Source: an uncultured Pelagibacteraceae bacterium
GTDB taxonomy: Bacteria; Pseudomonadota; Alphaproteobacteria; Pelagibacterales; Pelagibacteraceae
Assembly (NCBI GenBank): GCA_902576115.1
Contig: CACGUE010000006.1
Span: forward strand, 25,001 to 65,353
Reading direction: 5' to 3'
DNA: 40,353 nt
A program made the translations under genes and the position numbers. Within the stretch, counting starts at the first letter, position 1. Each line of letters begins with the position of its first letter. Of this stretch, positions 11,667 through 20,269 are shown in pieces. The notes beneath the pieces are model-generated. The model did no database searches. It saw only the letters and a list, made by a program, of their open reading frames with translations, and was not told where the DNA came from.

Positions 11667-14190
11667 ATGCTTAATCCGTTAAACATTATTAGTAAATTTA
11701 TCAAAAGTGGCAATCAAAAAGAATTAGACAGAATTCAAAAAATTGTAGAAGAGATTAATCTTAATGAAAGTAGGATTAGTAAATTTGAGGATAATGAATT
11801 TCCTATAAGAACAAATGAATTTATTTCTAGATTAAAAGAAGGAGAAAAATTAAACGATATATTGCCTGAGGCATTCGCATTGGTAAGAGAAGCTTCGAAA
11901 AGAATTAACAATGAAAGACACTTTGATGTCCAGCTAATTGGAGGTATTGCGTTACATGAGAATAAGATTGCAGAAATGAAAACGGGTGAAGGAAAAACAC
12001 TTACTATAGTTCTTGCTGCATACCTTAACGCATTAGAAAAAAAAGGTGTTCATATAGTCACTGTAAATGATTATCTGGCAAAAAGAGATAGCATAAATAT
12101 GGGTAAAATTTACAATTTTTTGGGTTTGAGCTGTGGATATATAAACTCAAACCAGTCAGATGATGAACGCAAAGAAAATTATAATAAAGATATAACTTAT
12201 GCCACTAACAGTGAATTAGGCTTTGATTTTTTAAGAGACAACATGAAATATTCAAAAAATGAGATGGTCTTGAGGAAGCATAACTTCGCGATAGTTGATG
12301 AGATTGACTCTTGTTTAATAGATGAAGCAAGAACTCCTTTAGTTATATCTGGAGCGGCAGAAGATAAAACTATGCAATATATTGCTGTAGATAGATTAAT
12401 CAAAAATTTGAAAAAAACAGACTTTGACTTAGATGAAAAAGAAAAAAATATACTCTTAACAAATGAAGGGATTGATAATGTTGAAAAAATATTTTCTGAT
12501 GCTGGTATTTTAAAAAATAACAATTTTTATGACCCAGAAAATTTACATTTAGTTCATCATGTAAACCAAGCATTAAGAGCAAATTATTTATTTGAGAATG
12601 GGCGAGATTATATAGTTAAAGATGACGAAATAATTATAATTGACGAGCAAACAGGTAGGCAACTGCCAGGTAGAAGATTTGGTGATGGACTTCATCAAAG
12701 TTTAGAGGCTAAAGAAAAAATAGAAGTTAAAGCTGAAAATCAAACACTGGCGTCAATAACCTATCAAAATTTTTTTAAGTTGTATGATAAATTAGCAGGT
12801 TGCACAGGAACAGCACAAACAGAGTCTGCGGAATTTTTTGAAATTTATAACTTGCCTGTTTTACAGATACCTACCAATAAAAAAATGATAAGAAACGATC
12901 TTAATGACCAGATCTTTAGAACAGGTTTAGAAAAAGACAATGCAATCATTCAAAAAATAAAAGAATGTAATGAAATTGGACAACCACTGTTGGTTTTCAC
13001 CTCAAGCATAAATAAATCTGAACATTACTCGAATTTGTTAGAAAAAGAGAAGATTAAACATATTGTTTTAAATGCTAAAAATCATGAGAAAGAAGCAGAA
13101 ATTATTGCAAACGCTGGCAAAATAAATTCAGTAATTATCACAACAAGTATATCGGGAAGAGGTGTTGATATTAAGTTAGGTGGACAAAATCAATCTGAAA
13201 AAGAGGATGTAAAAAAAAGGGGGGGGGTTATTTGTTATTGGAACAGAAAGAATGGAAAGTAGAAGAGTTGATAATCAAGCAAGAGGACGATCCGGAAGAC
13301 AGGGAGATGAAGGAAGTTCAATATTTTTTGTAAGTTTAGAAGATGACTTGATGAGATTGTTTGGCTCAGAAACCATGAATTCAATGCTAGAAAAGCTTGG
13401 TCTTAAAGATGGTGAAAGCATTGATCATCCTTGGATAAATAAAGCGATTGAAAGAGCTCAACAAAAAGTTGAAGCAAGAAACTTTGATATAAGAAAAACG
13501 CTTATTAAATTTGATAATGTTCTTAATGACCAAAGACATGTAATTTTTGAACAACGAAAAAATGTGATAGATGGTAAAGAAGATGAGAATTATTCAGATA
13601 TTTTCCTAGAAGAAGTTTTAGAAAATTTAAAGGGACAAAAAATATTACATGAAAAATCTCCTAATTCGAAAGAATTTCCAAAAGCTTTAAAGCAGACTTT
13701 AGGTAAATCAATAACTGATGATGAGTTAGGGGAAATTTTAAATTTAGATATAAAATCAATGGAAAAAAAAATAAAGGATAAATTTATAAATAACAGAGAT
13801 GAAAGAAATAACTTATTAGGCATTGAACAAGGAAAAGAAATTGAAAAAAGAATATTGGTACAAATTATAGATCAAAATTGGAAATCACATATTCAATATC
13901 TAGAGCAATTAAGACAAGTAATTGGTTTAAGATCTTATGGACAAAGAGATCCTTTGGTGGAGTACAAAAAAGAAGCTTTTCTATTATTTGAAAATTTACT
14001 GGGAAAATTAAAAACTGATCTTGTCACAATGCTGTTAAATTTAAAAATAATACAAAAAGAAGAGGAAGATAATTCTCAAAACAAAGTGAAAGAGAAATTA
14101 AAATCAATTGCAAAAAATAAAATTGGAAGAAATGAACCTTGTCCGTGTGGATCTGGAAAAAAATATAAACACTGCTGCGGTGCCTTATAA
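11667..14190 (+). CDS. secA: Preprotein translocase ATPase SecA (one-base frameshift in this sequence)
   Basis: The motor of Sec-dependent protein export, acting at the cytoplasmic face of SecYEG. The first part (11667-13262) holds Walker A TGEGKT (106-111), the DEIDSCLIDEARTP segment and the start of the second ATPase domain (SGRGVDIKLGG). The second part (13252-14190) resumes with ESRRVDNQARGRSGRQGDEG and ends in the SEC-C zinc motif CPCGSGKKYKHCC. The frame breaks at an A8G9 tract (13211-13227). Removing one base restores GGLFVIGTERMESRRVDNQA, the standard SecA sequence, and gives exactly 841 codons. SecA is essential, so a sequence error or slippage at the tract is far more likely than a pseudogene. 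The gene ends 1 bp from the convergent accA stop. Confidence 0.93.
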
Positions 14191-14191
14191 A

Positions 14192-15298
14192 TTAAAAAAT
14201 CTCTGTTAATAAAATTAATAATAGAAGAATTGATGTAGTTGAAATAAATAATTTTTTTTTCGATTTAATTTTTAAAATCAAATTTTGAAAGAGATTATTT
14301 TTAATAGTAAGTTTATCTTGATGTGCTGCATTAGTGGCGAAACCTTTATTCCTTCCAATATCTAAAAACTTATTCTTTCTTTGATTTAATATTTCTTCCT
14401 CATTTAATGTTAGAAATTTACTTAAGTTTCTATCAATAGCATTACGTACATTATCTAAAATAAGATCTTTATCTCGATGCGCACCACCCAAAGGTTCGGG
14501 TATTATTTCATCTATAATTTCTAGTTTTAAAAGATCTTTCGCTGAAAGTTTCATTGCCTTCGCAGCCTCTAAAGTCTTTGTTGGATCTCGCCAAAGTATA
14601 GTTGCACATCCCTCTGGAGATATTACTGAATATATTGCATTTTCTAACATCAATACTTTACTTGAAGATGCTAATGCAATAGCACCACCAGAACCTCCTT
14701 CGCCTATAATTATAGATAAAGTTGGAACAGTCAGTTGCATAGAACATTCAATAGACTTTGCAATTGCTTCAGCCTGTCCTCTTTCCTCAGCACCAACTCC
14801 AGGATAAGCACCTGGAGTATCAACAAAATTAATAATTGGTATTTTAAATTTATTAGCTAAATTCATTAACCTTATCGTTTTCCTGTAACCTTCTGGTCTC
14901 ATCATCCCAAAATTTCTCTCAATTCTTGAGTCTAAATTTTCACCTTTTTCCTGTCCAATTACTAAAACTGACTTAGAATTAAACTTACCAAAACCACAAA
15001 TTACCGATTTATCTTCTCCATAAAATCTATCTCCCGAAAGTGAAATAAATTCATCAAATAAATTATCTATAAAAAATTTTGATTTAGGTCTATCCTCGTG
15101 TCTCGCAACCAATGTCGTCTGCCATGCATCTAGGTTTAAATATATATCTTTGAGTTTCTTATCTATTTCATTTTGTAAGTCAGTTATTTTACTTGTGTCA
15201 ACTTCTGAAATGCCATCTTGATTATAAGGATCTTTTAATTTATCTAATTCTGTTTCTAAGTTTTTTATATCAGTCTCAAAATTTAAATAATTTTTCAT
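14192..15298 (-). CDS. accA: Acetyl-CoA carboxylase carboxyltransferase subunit alpha, with hydrophobic C-terminal tail
   Basis: The alpha half of the carboxyltransferase that makes malonyl-CoA for fatty-acid synthesis; its partner AccD is encoded at 36891-37823. The core (about 1-318) has the usual motifs FVDTPGAYPG, ERGQAEAIA, GEGGSGGAIAL and SPEGCATILWRD. At 368 aa it is about 50 residues longer than typical AccA. The extra part is a basic linker (LKIKSKKK) and then about 17 hydrophobic residues ending three residues before the stop, which looks like a C-terminal membrane anchor. The tail is in frame with no homopolymer break at the junction, although a 9-T run (14252-14260) lies just before the hydrophobic part. 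Confidence 0.95.
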   Translation of the reverse strand: MKNYLNFETDIKNLETELDKLKDPYNQDGISEVDTSKITDLQNEIDKKLKDIYLNLDAWQTTLVARHEDRPKSKFFIDNLFDEFISLSGDRFYGEDKSVICGFGKFNSKSVLVIGQEKGENLDSRIERNFGMMRPEGYRKTIRLMNLANKFKIPIINFVDTPGAYPGVGAEERGQAEAIAKSIECSMQLTVPTLSIIIGEGGSGGAIALASSSKVLMLENAIYSVISPEGCATILWRDPTKTLEAAKAMKLSAKDLLKLEIIDEIIPEPLGGAHRDKDLILDNVRNAIDRNLSKFLTLNEEEILNQRKNKFLDIGRNKGFATNAAHQDKLTIKNNLFQNLILKIKSKKKLFISTTSILLLLILLTEIF

Positions 15299-15446
15299 TA
15301 CTTTATCATATATAATTTTTAGGCGATAAAATGATCAAATTACAAAAATTATATTCTTTTCGTATGAAAAATAACATTTTTTTTAAATAAACTAATGACA
15401 TAATTTATTGATTATCATATACAACGATTTTTATTATTTAAAAATT

Positions 15447-17597
15447 ATGAGCGATTCATTTATTAAAATTAATACTTTATCTGTTTCAAAGGATTTGGCT
15501 GATTTTGTAAAAAATGAACTTCTTACAGGATTAGATATTAACGAAAAAGATTTCTGGGATGGATTTGATAAAAACATTAATGAACTTGCACCAATCAATA
15601 AAAAGCTATTAGAAAATCGAGAAACTCTTCAATCCGAAATTGATTTATGGTTAAAAAAAAATAAAAATGAAGAATTTAATCATCTAGAGTACAAGAATTT
15701 TTTAAAAGAGATTGGATATTTAAAGGAAGAAGGAAACGATTTTAAAATAGATACAAAGAATCTTGATAGTGAGATTTCCAGTATTGCTGGTCCTCAACTT
15801 GTAGTTCCAATAATGAATTCTAGATATACATTAAATGCTGCTAATGCTAGATGGGTAAGTCTTTATGATAGTTTATATGGTACAGATTTAATTGAGTCTG
15901 AAGAAACAGGTAGTCAAAAGTACGACCCTCTGAGAGGACAAGAAGTAATAAAATTTGCGCGTAATTTTTTAAATGATCATTTCTCTATCAATGAAATTCA
16001 TTGGAGTGATATAAATGGATTTAAAATAGATGGAAATAACTTAAAAATATTAAAAGACAATAAAGAGTTTGAGTTAGTAGATAAAAATAAATTTATTGGA
16101 TACAGAGGAGAGCCTAATAATCCAACAACAATAATTCTAGAAAACAATAACTTAAAAATTGAGATAATAATTAATCCTAAAGCTTTTAGTGCTGTTCAGG
16201 ATGCTGCGGGAATAAGTGACATAATTATAGAATCTGCAATATCTACAATATGTGATAACGAAGATAGTGTTGCAGCAGTAGACTCAGAAGATAAAATTTT
16301 ATGTTACAGAAATTGGTTAGGTTTGATGAAAGGAACTCTAAAATCTGTCTTTGAAAAAGATGGGAAAACTTTAGAAAGAAAACTCAATCCAGATAGAAGT
16401 TATATTTCAAAAGACAATAAAAAAGAAAAGTTACATGGTAGAAGCTTACTTTTAATTAGGAATGTTGGTCATCTGATGACAAATTCAGCAATAATTTTAG
16501 AAGATGGTTCTGAAGTCCCAGAAGGTATCATGGATGCATTTATTACAACTGCTGCAGCAATTCATGATTTAAAAAGAAAAGGTAATTCAAGAACAGGCTC
16601 TATATATATTGTAAAACCAAAAATGCATGGACCTGAAGAGACTGCTTTTACAGATAAAATATTTACTAGAGTTGAGGAAGTCTTAAAACTTGAAAAAAAT
16701 ACTATTAAATGCGGTATTATGGACGAAGAAAGAAGAACATCTGTAAACTTAAAAGAATGTATTAGAACATTAAAGAGTAGAGTTTTTTTTATAAATACTG
16801 GCTTTTTGGATAGAACTGGAGATGAAATGCACACGTCAATGGAAGCAGGTCCAATGATAAAAAAAGGTGACATGAAAAAATCAAAGTGGATAGCTGCTTA
16901 TGAAGATAACAATGTTGATGTTGGTTTAAAATGTGGATTTTCAGGTGTTGCACAAATAGGTAAGGGTATGTGGGCTATGCCAGATAAAATGAAAGATATG
17001 ATAGATCAAAAAATATCACATCTTGAAGCTGGTGCAAATTGCGCATGGGTTCCTTCTCCTACTGCAGCCTCTTTACATGCAATGCACTATCATAAATTAA
17101 ATATTTTTGAAAAACATAAAAAATTAAATAATAATAAAATAAATTACATTGATGATTTGTTGTCCATTCCAATCGCAGACAGACCTAATTGGAGTAAAGA
17201 GGAGATAAATAACGAATTATGTAACTCAGCTCAGACTATTTTAGGATATGTAGTAAGGTGGGTAGACCAAGGAGTAGGATGCTCCAAAGTTCCAGATATA
17301 AATAATGTTGGATTGATGGAGGATAGAGCAACACTAAGAATATCTTCACAACATATAGCTAACTGGCTACATCATGGTATTTGCTCAAATAGACAAGTTT
17401 TAGAAATTCTAAAAAAAATGGCAAAGATAGTTGATAAACAAAATGAAGGAGATCCAGAATATCAAAAAATGTCTCCAAATTACGACAGGTCAATCTCTTT
17501 TAAAGCGGCTTGTGAATTGATTTTCCATGGCAAGTCACAACCATCAGGTTATACTGAACCTCTATTGCATTTAAATAGATTGATTAAAAAAAGCTAA
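15447..17597 (+). CDS. glcB: Malate synthase G
   Basis: A 716-aa enzyme that joins glyoxylate and acetyl-CoA to malate. It has the long G-type form, with NSRYTLNAANARWVSLYDSL near the N terminus, LLLIRNVGHLMTNSAI in the middle and LEAGANCAWVPSPTAASLHA toward the C terminus. I chose the ATG at 15447 (MSDSFIKIN), because the upstream in-frame ATG at 15408 adds 13 residues unlike the family. In cultured SAR11 a glycine riboswitch is reported before malate synthase, but I see no glycine aptamer in the 148-bp gap 15299-15446. It is divergent from accA. Confidence 0.95.
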   Translation: MSDSFIKINTLSVSKDLADFVKNELLTGLDINEKDFWDGFDKNINELAPINKKLLENRETLQSEIDLWLKKNKNEEFNHLEYKNFLKEIGYLKEEGNDFKIDTKNLDSEISSIAGPQLVVPIMNSRYTLNAANARWVSLYDSLYGTDLIESEETGSQKYDPLRGQEVIKFARNFLNDHFSINEIHWSDINGFKIDGNNLKILKDNKEFELVDKNKFIGYRGEPNNPTTIILENNNLKIEIIINPKAFSAVQDAAGISDIIIESAISTICDNEDSVAAVDSEDKILCYRNWLGLMKGTLKSVFEKDGKTLERKLNPDRSYISKDNKKEKLHGRSLLLIRNVGHLMTNSAIILEDGSEVPEGIMDAFITTAAAIHDLKRKGNSRTGSIYIVKPKMHGPEETAFTDKIFTRVEEVLKLEKNTIKCGIMDEERRTSVNLKECIRTLKSRVFFINTGFLDRTGDEMHTSMEAGPMIKKGDMKKSKWIAAYEDNNVDVGLKCGFSGVAQIGKGMWAMPDKMKDMIDQKISHLEAGANCAWVPSPTAASLHAMHYHKLNIFEKHKKLNNNKINYIDDLLSIPIADRPNWSKEEINNELCNSAQTILGYVVRWVDQGVGCSKVPDINNVGLMEDRATLRISSQHIANWLHHGICSNRQVLEILKKMAKIVDKQNEGDPEYQKMSPNYDRSISFKAACELIFHGKSQPSGYTEPLLHLNRLIKKS

Positions 17598-17604
17598 TTT
17601 AAAT

Positions 17605-18207
17605 TTATAAATCTCTTCTATTTTTAAAAGCAGATATAAGCGTTCCATCATCTGAAGTTTCAATTTCTCCTCCAACCGGCAAACCTTGTGCTAATTTTGA
17701 AATTTTTACATTTGTAGTTTTTAAACTGTCTTGAATATAAAAAGCTGTAGTTTGTCCTTCAACAGTAGCACTAGTAGCTAAAATTACTTCATCGATATTG
17801 TCATTTTTTATTCTTTCTATCAGAGAATTAATTAGCAAATTTTCTCTATTATTGCCGTTAGCGTTGTCAGAGATAGTGCCTCCTAAAATATGATAATAAC
17901 CTTGGAAAATAGATGAACTTTCTATTGCCCATTGGTCCGAAATATTTTCAACCACACATATTTTGCTATATTTTTTGTTTTTATCTTCACAATTATTGCA
18001 GGGATTATTATTAGATTTTAATGTTCCGCAAACTCTACAACGTTCTATATTTTTAAACACATCACTTAGATTATTAGCCAAAGGTTTTAATAGTTCTTGC
18101 CGGTTATTAATCATTTTTAAAATTATTCTTTTTGCAGACTTAGGTCCAAGACCCGGAAGTTTAGATATCAGTTTAATTAAATTATCTATTTCAGGTAGAT
18201 TTTGCAT
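17605..18207 (-). CDS. recR: Recombination protein RecR
   Basis: A 200-aa partner of RecF/RecO in recombinational repair. The helix-hairpin-helix KLPGLGPKSAKRI is near the N terminus, then a four-cysteine zinc finger (CRVC and CNNC), then a Toprim domain beginning ICVVENISD and ending near LAQGLPVGGEIET. The start chosen is ATG 18207, which fits the family and lies 4 nt after ybaB; a longer frame to 18240 would overlap ybaB. It is the last gene of the dnaX-ybaB-recR operon, a widely conserved order. Confidence 0.95.
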   Translation of the reverse strand: MQNLPEIDNLIKLISKLPGLGPKSAKRIILKMINNRQELLKPLANNLSDVFKNIERCRVCGTLKSNNNPCNNCEDKNKKYSKICVVENISDQWAIESSSIFQGYYHILGGTISDNANGNNRENLLINSLIERIKNDNIDEVILATSATVEGQTTAFYIQDSLKTTNVKISKLAQGLPVGGEIETSDDGTLISAFKNRRDL

Positions 18208-18211
18208 TTTA

Positions 18212-18529
18212 TTATAGGGGCCATTTAAATCCAGGTACACCTAATCCACCAGTTGCTTTAGATATTTCTTCGGAAGTTTTTGATTTTAATTTGTTTTTTG
18301 CATCATTGTGAGCTGCAATAATTAAATCTTGGATTATCTCTATATCTTCTTTTAGCACTTTATCGCTTAATAAAATTTTAATCATTTCTCCATCGCCATT
18401 AAGCGTAATTTTAACCACGTCACCTCCTGACACGCCATTAACCTCGATCCTTTTAAGATTCTCCTGACTTTCTTTCATTTTTTTTTCTATCTCTTTTGCT
18501 TTTTCTAAAATTTTATTAAAATCAGTCAT
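18212..18529 (-). CDS. ybaB: YbaB/EbfC family nucleoid-associated protein
   Basis: A 105-aa small DNA-binding protein of the YbaB/EbfC family. The central KRIEVNGVSGGDVVKITLNG and the C-terminal KATGGLGVPG are the usual conserved parts, flanked by charged helices. The ATG at 18529 (MTDFNKIL) is preferred and overlaps the dnaX stop by 8 nt. It sits between dnaX and recR as in most proteobacteria. Confidence 0.93.
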   Translation of the reverse strand: MTDFNKILEKAKEIEKKMKESQENLKRIEVNGVSGGDVVKITLNGDGEMIKILLSDKVLKEDIEIIQDLIIAAHNDAKNKLKSKTSEEISKATGGLGVPGFKWPL

Positions 18530-20132
18530 CTTTTTTTTCAATATCAATTAATTCAATATCAGGAAGCACTTTCAGTAAATTTATATACTCATTTGAGCTT
18601 TCGTATTCTTTTATTTTTTTTTTTTTTTGAACATTTTTTTTCTCTTTTTCGCTCAGTGCACCTTTTGCCTTAGTGAAAGAAATCAGCCATCGGTTTTTAG
18701 TCCAATCGTATAGTTTTTCTGATAAATCTTTTACAAAACTCTTATTTAATTTATCATTAAATGAAATTTCGATACTCATATTTGAAAAAGAAACTAAGTT
18801 TACATTATTTTCTAATTCATATTTTAAATTCATCTCTTTTTTTTGAATACATATTTCAATTAAATCTTCTAAACTGTTGATGTCTAAGGTATTTTTCTTT
18901 TCAATTTTTTCATCTTCTTGTTTAACATTTTTAATCTGTTTAATGGCATCCTTATTTACAGCATTTTTCATATCTTTATTTTTTATTGAAATGTTTTTTA
19001 TTTCATTTTGCTCGTTATTTTGTGTTAATTTTTTTTTTTTTAAATAAGTTAGCTGGACGAGAAACATCTCGATTAATAAGCTTTGGTTAGCAACTATTTT
19101 TATTTCTTTTAAAGTTTTTAAAGTAAATTCCCAAAATAATAATATTGCATTTGGATCTAGTTCTTTTGATAAAGATATTATTTTTTTGTAATCACTATCA
19201 CTCAATGTAAAATTATTTCCTTCATTTTTTATATGTGATATATTCTTCAAATAATAAAGTACTTCCAAGAAATCATTTAAAAATAGTTCGGGTTCAATAC
19301 CTGAATTATACAATTTTCTATAATGATTTATTATTTTTTCTTCATTACCTAAAAAAATTACTTCTAATAAATCTAAATATGAACTCTTGTTGACATAACC
19401 GAAAATCTTTTGAGCATCTTCAAATTTCAAAGATTTGTTATTGTTAGAAATAATTGCTCTATCAAGTAAAGATAATGCATCCCTCACAGAGCCCTCTGAT
19501 AATTTAACTATCAATTTAATTACATTATCTTCCACATCTTTTTTTTCTTTTATAGTAATATTTTTTAAATAGTTAAATAGTTCCTCAAACTCAATTCTTG
19601 ATAAATCATACCTTTGACATCTGGATATAACGGTTATAGGAATTTTTTTTATTTCGGTTGTTGCAAAAATAAATTTTAAATATTTTGGAGGTTCTTCCAG
19701 TGTCTTAAGTAATGCATTAAAAGCTTGTTTGCTTAGCATATGTACTTCATCGATGATAAAAATTTTAAACTTCGCCACTGTTGGTGGATACCTAGAAAAT
19801 TCTATTAGCTCCCTAACATCGTCAACACCTGTTTTACTAGCTGCGTCCATTTCAAGAACATCAATATGATTAGAATTTGCTATGGGATCACATTGATTAC
19901 ATTCCTTTTCACACAAATCCTCAATTGCATTTTCACAATTCAATGCTTTTGCAACAATTCTTGCAAATGTAGTCTTGCCTATTCCCCTCATGCCAGTAAA
20001 CAAAAAAGCATTGGCTGAATTGTTATTTTTTATAGAATTGTAAATTGTAGTGGCTATTTCTTCATGACCAATCAAATCTTTGAATTTTTGAGGTCTATAT
20101 TTTAATGCCAGAACTTGAGATTTTATCGTCAT
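18522..20132 (-). CDS. dnaX: DNA polymerase III subunit gamma/tau
   Basis: A 536-aa clamp-loader ATPase. Walker A is GMRGIGKTT, a zinc module follows (NCE, then LCEKECNQC), Walker B is IIDEVHM, and the SRC motif is in VISRCQRYD. Domains I-III end near residue 360 and a lysine-rich tau-type region follows. The start is ATG 20132 (MTIKSQVLALKYRP); the longer frame to 20165 would read through the SRP RNA gene. Two very long A tracts lie in the coding strand: A13 at 19029-19041, exactly after domain III, and A15 at 18614-18628. At the A13 tract a one-base gain or loss stops translation within a few codons, giving a protein of about 370 aa like gamma. Confidence 0.95.
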   Translation of the reverse strand: MTIKSQVLALKYRPQKFKDLIGHEEIATTIYNSIKNNNSANAFLFTGMRGIGKTTFARIVAKALNCENAIEDLCEKECNQCDPIANSNHIDVLEMDAASKTGVDDVRELIEFSRYPPTVAKFKIFIIDEVHMLSKQAFNALLKTLEEPPKYLKFIFATTEIKKIPITVISRCQRYDLSRIEFEELFNYLKNITIKEKKDVEDNVIKLIVKLSEGSVRDALSLLDRAIISNNNKSLKFEDAQKIFGYVNKSSYLDLLEVIFLGNEEKIINHYRKLYNSGIEPELFLNDFLEVLYYLKNISHIKNEGNNFTLSDSDYKKIISLSKELDPNAILLFWEFTLKTLKEIKIVANQSLLIEMFLVQLTYLKKKKLTQNNEQNEIKNISIKNKDMKNAVNKDAIKQIKNVKQEDEKIEKKNTLDINSLEDLIEICIQKKEMNLKYELENNVNLVSFSNMSIEISFNDKLNKSFVKDLSEKLYDWTKNRWLISFTKAKGALSEKEKKNVQKKKKIKEYESSNEYINLLKVLPDIELIDIEKKDD

Positions 20133-20135
20133 AAT

Positions 20136-20226
20136 AGGAGACCTACCAACCTGGAAAAAACTCATTACCCTTGCTCTTTTTCAAGTCTGGGGGAGTTCAT
20201 GGTTATCCCACCTGGAAGGCCTCCAA
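20136..20226 (-). ncRNA. ffs: Signal recognition particle RNA (small bacterial type)
   Basis: The minus-strand transcript contains the SRP helix 8 core CAGACUUGAAAAAGAGCAAG: stem CUU/AAG, tetraloop GAAA at 20179-20182, and the diagnostic AGCA at 20172-20175. Flanking strands pair (AACUC with GAGUU; CCC with GGG), and the terminal stem GGAGGCC (20218-20224) pairs with GGUCUCC (20137-20143). A perfect TATAAT lies just upstream. The usual E. coli loop is GGAA, so this is a GAAA variant. The 3' end is about 4 nt before the dnaX ATG with no room for a terminator, so the RNA must be cut from the dnaX transcript. Ends are approximate. Confidence 0.85.
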
Positions 20227-20230
20227 AAGT

Positions 20231-20236
20231 ATTATA
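20231..20236 (-). promoter_or_regulatory. -10 box of the SRP RNA/dnaX promoter
   Basis: A consensus TATAAT lies 6 nt upstream of the predicted 5' end of the SRP RNA, correctly placed for initiation at about 20224-20227. No good -35 hexamer is seen. The gap 20225-20269 holds nothing else. Confidence 0.6.
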
Positions 20237-20269
20237 ACAATAATTTTTTCTAATCTACAGTAAAGTTAA

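Noticed and set aside
11667..14190. secA, and likewise argF, argD and the NDUFA9-like gene, as true pseudogenes
   Set aside because: Each needs only removal of single bases in homopolymers to restore full family sequence and exact codon counts, with no other damage.
13252..14190. A separate small SecA-like protein starting at 13252
   Set aside because: It begins within a conserved SecA motif and only makes sense as the continuation of the upstream frame.
15408..15446. Upstream in-frame start of malate synthase
   Set aside because: The extra 13 residues are unlike the family; ATG 15447 gives the expected N terminus.
18208..18240. Upstream start of recR inside ybaB
   Set aside because: ATG 18207 gives a normal RecR N terminus and a tidy 4-nt gap after ybaB.
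20133..20165. Upstream extension of dnaX by 11 residues
   Set aside because: These codons fall in the 3' strand of the SRP RNA, and the family start fits ATG 20132.
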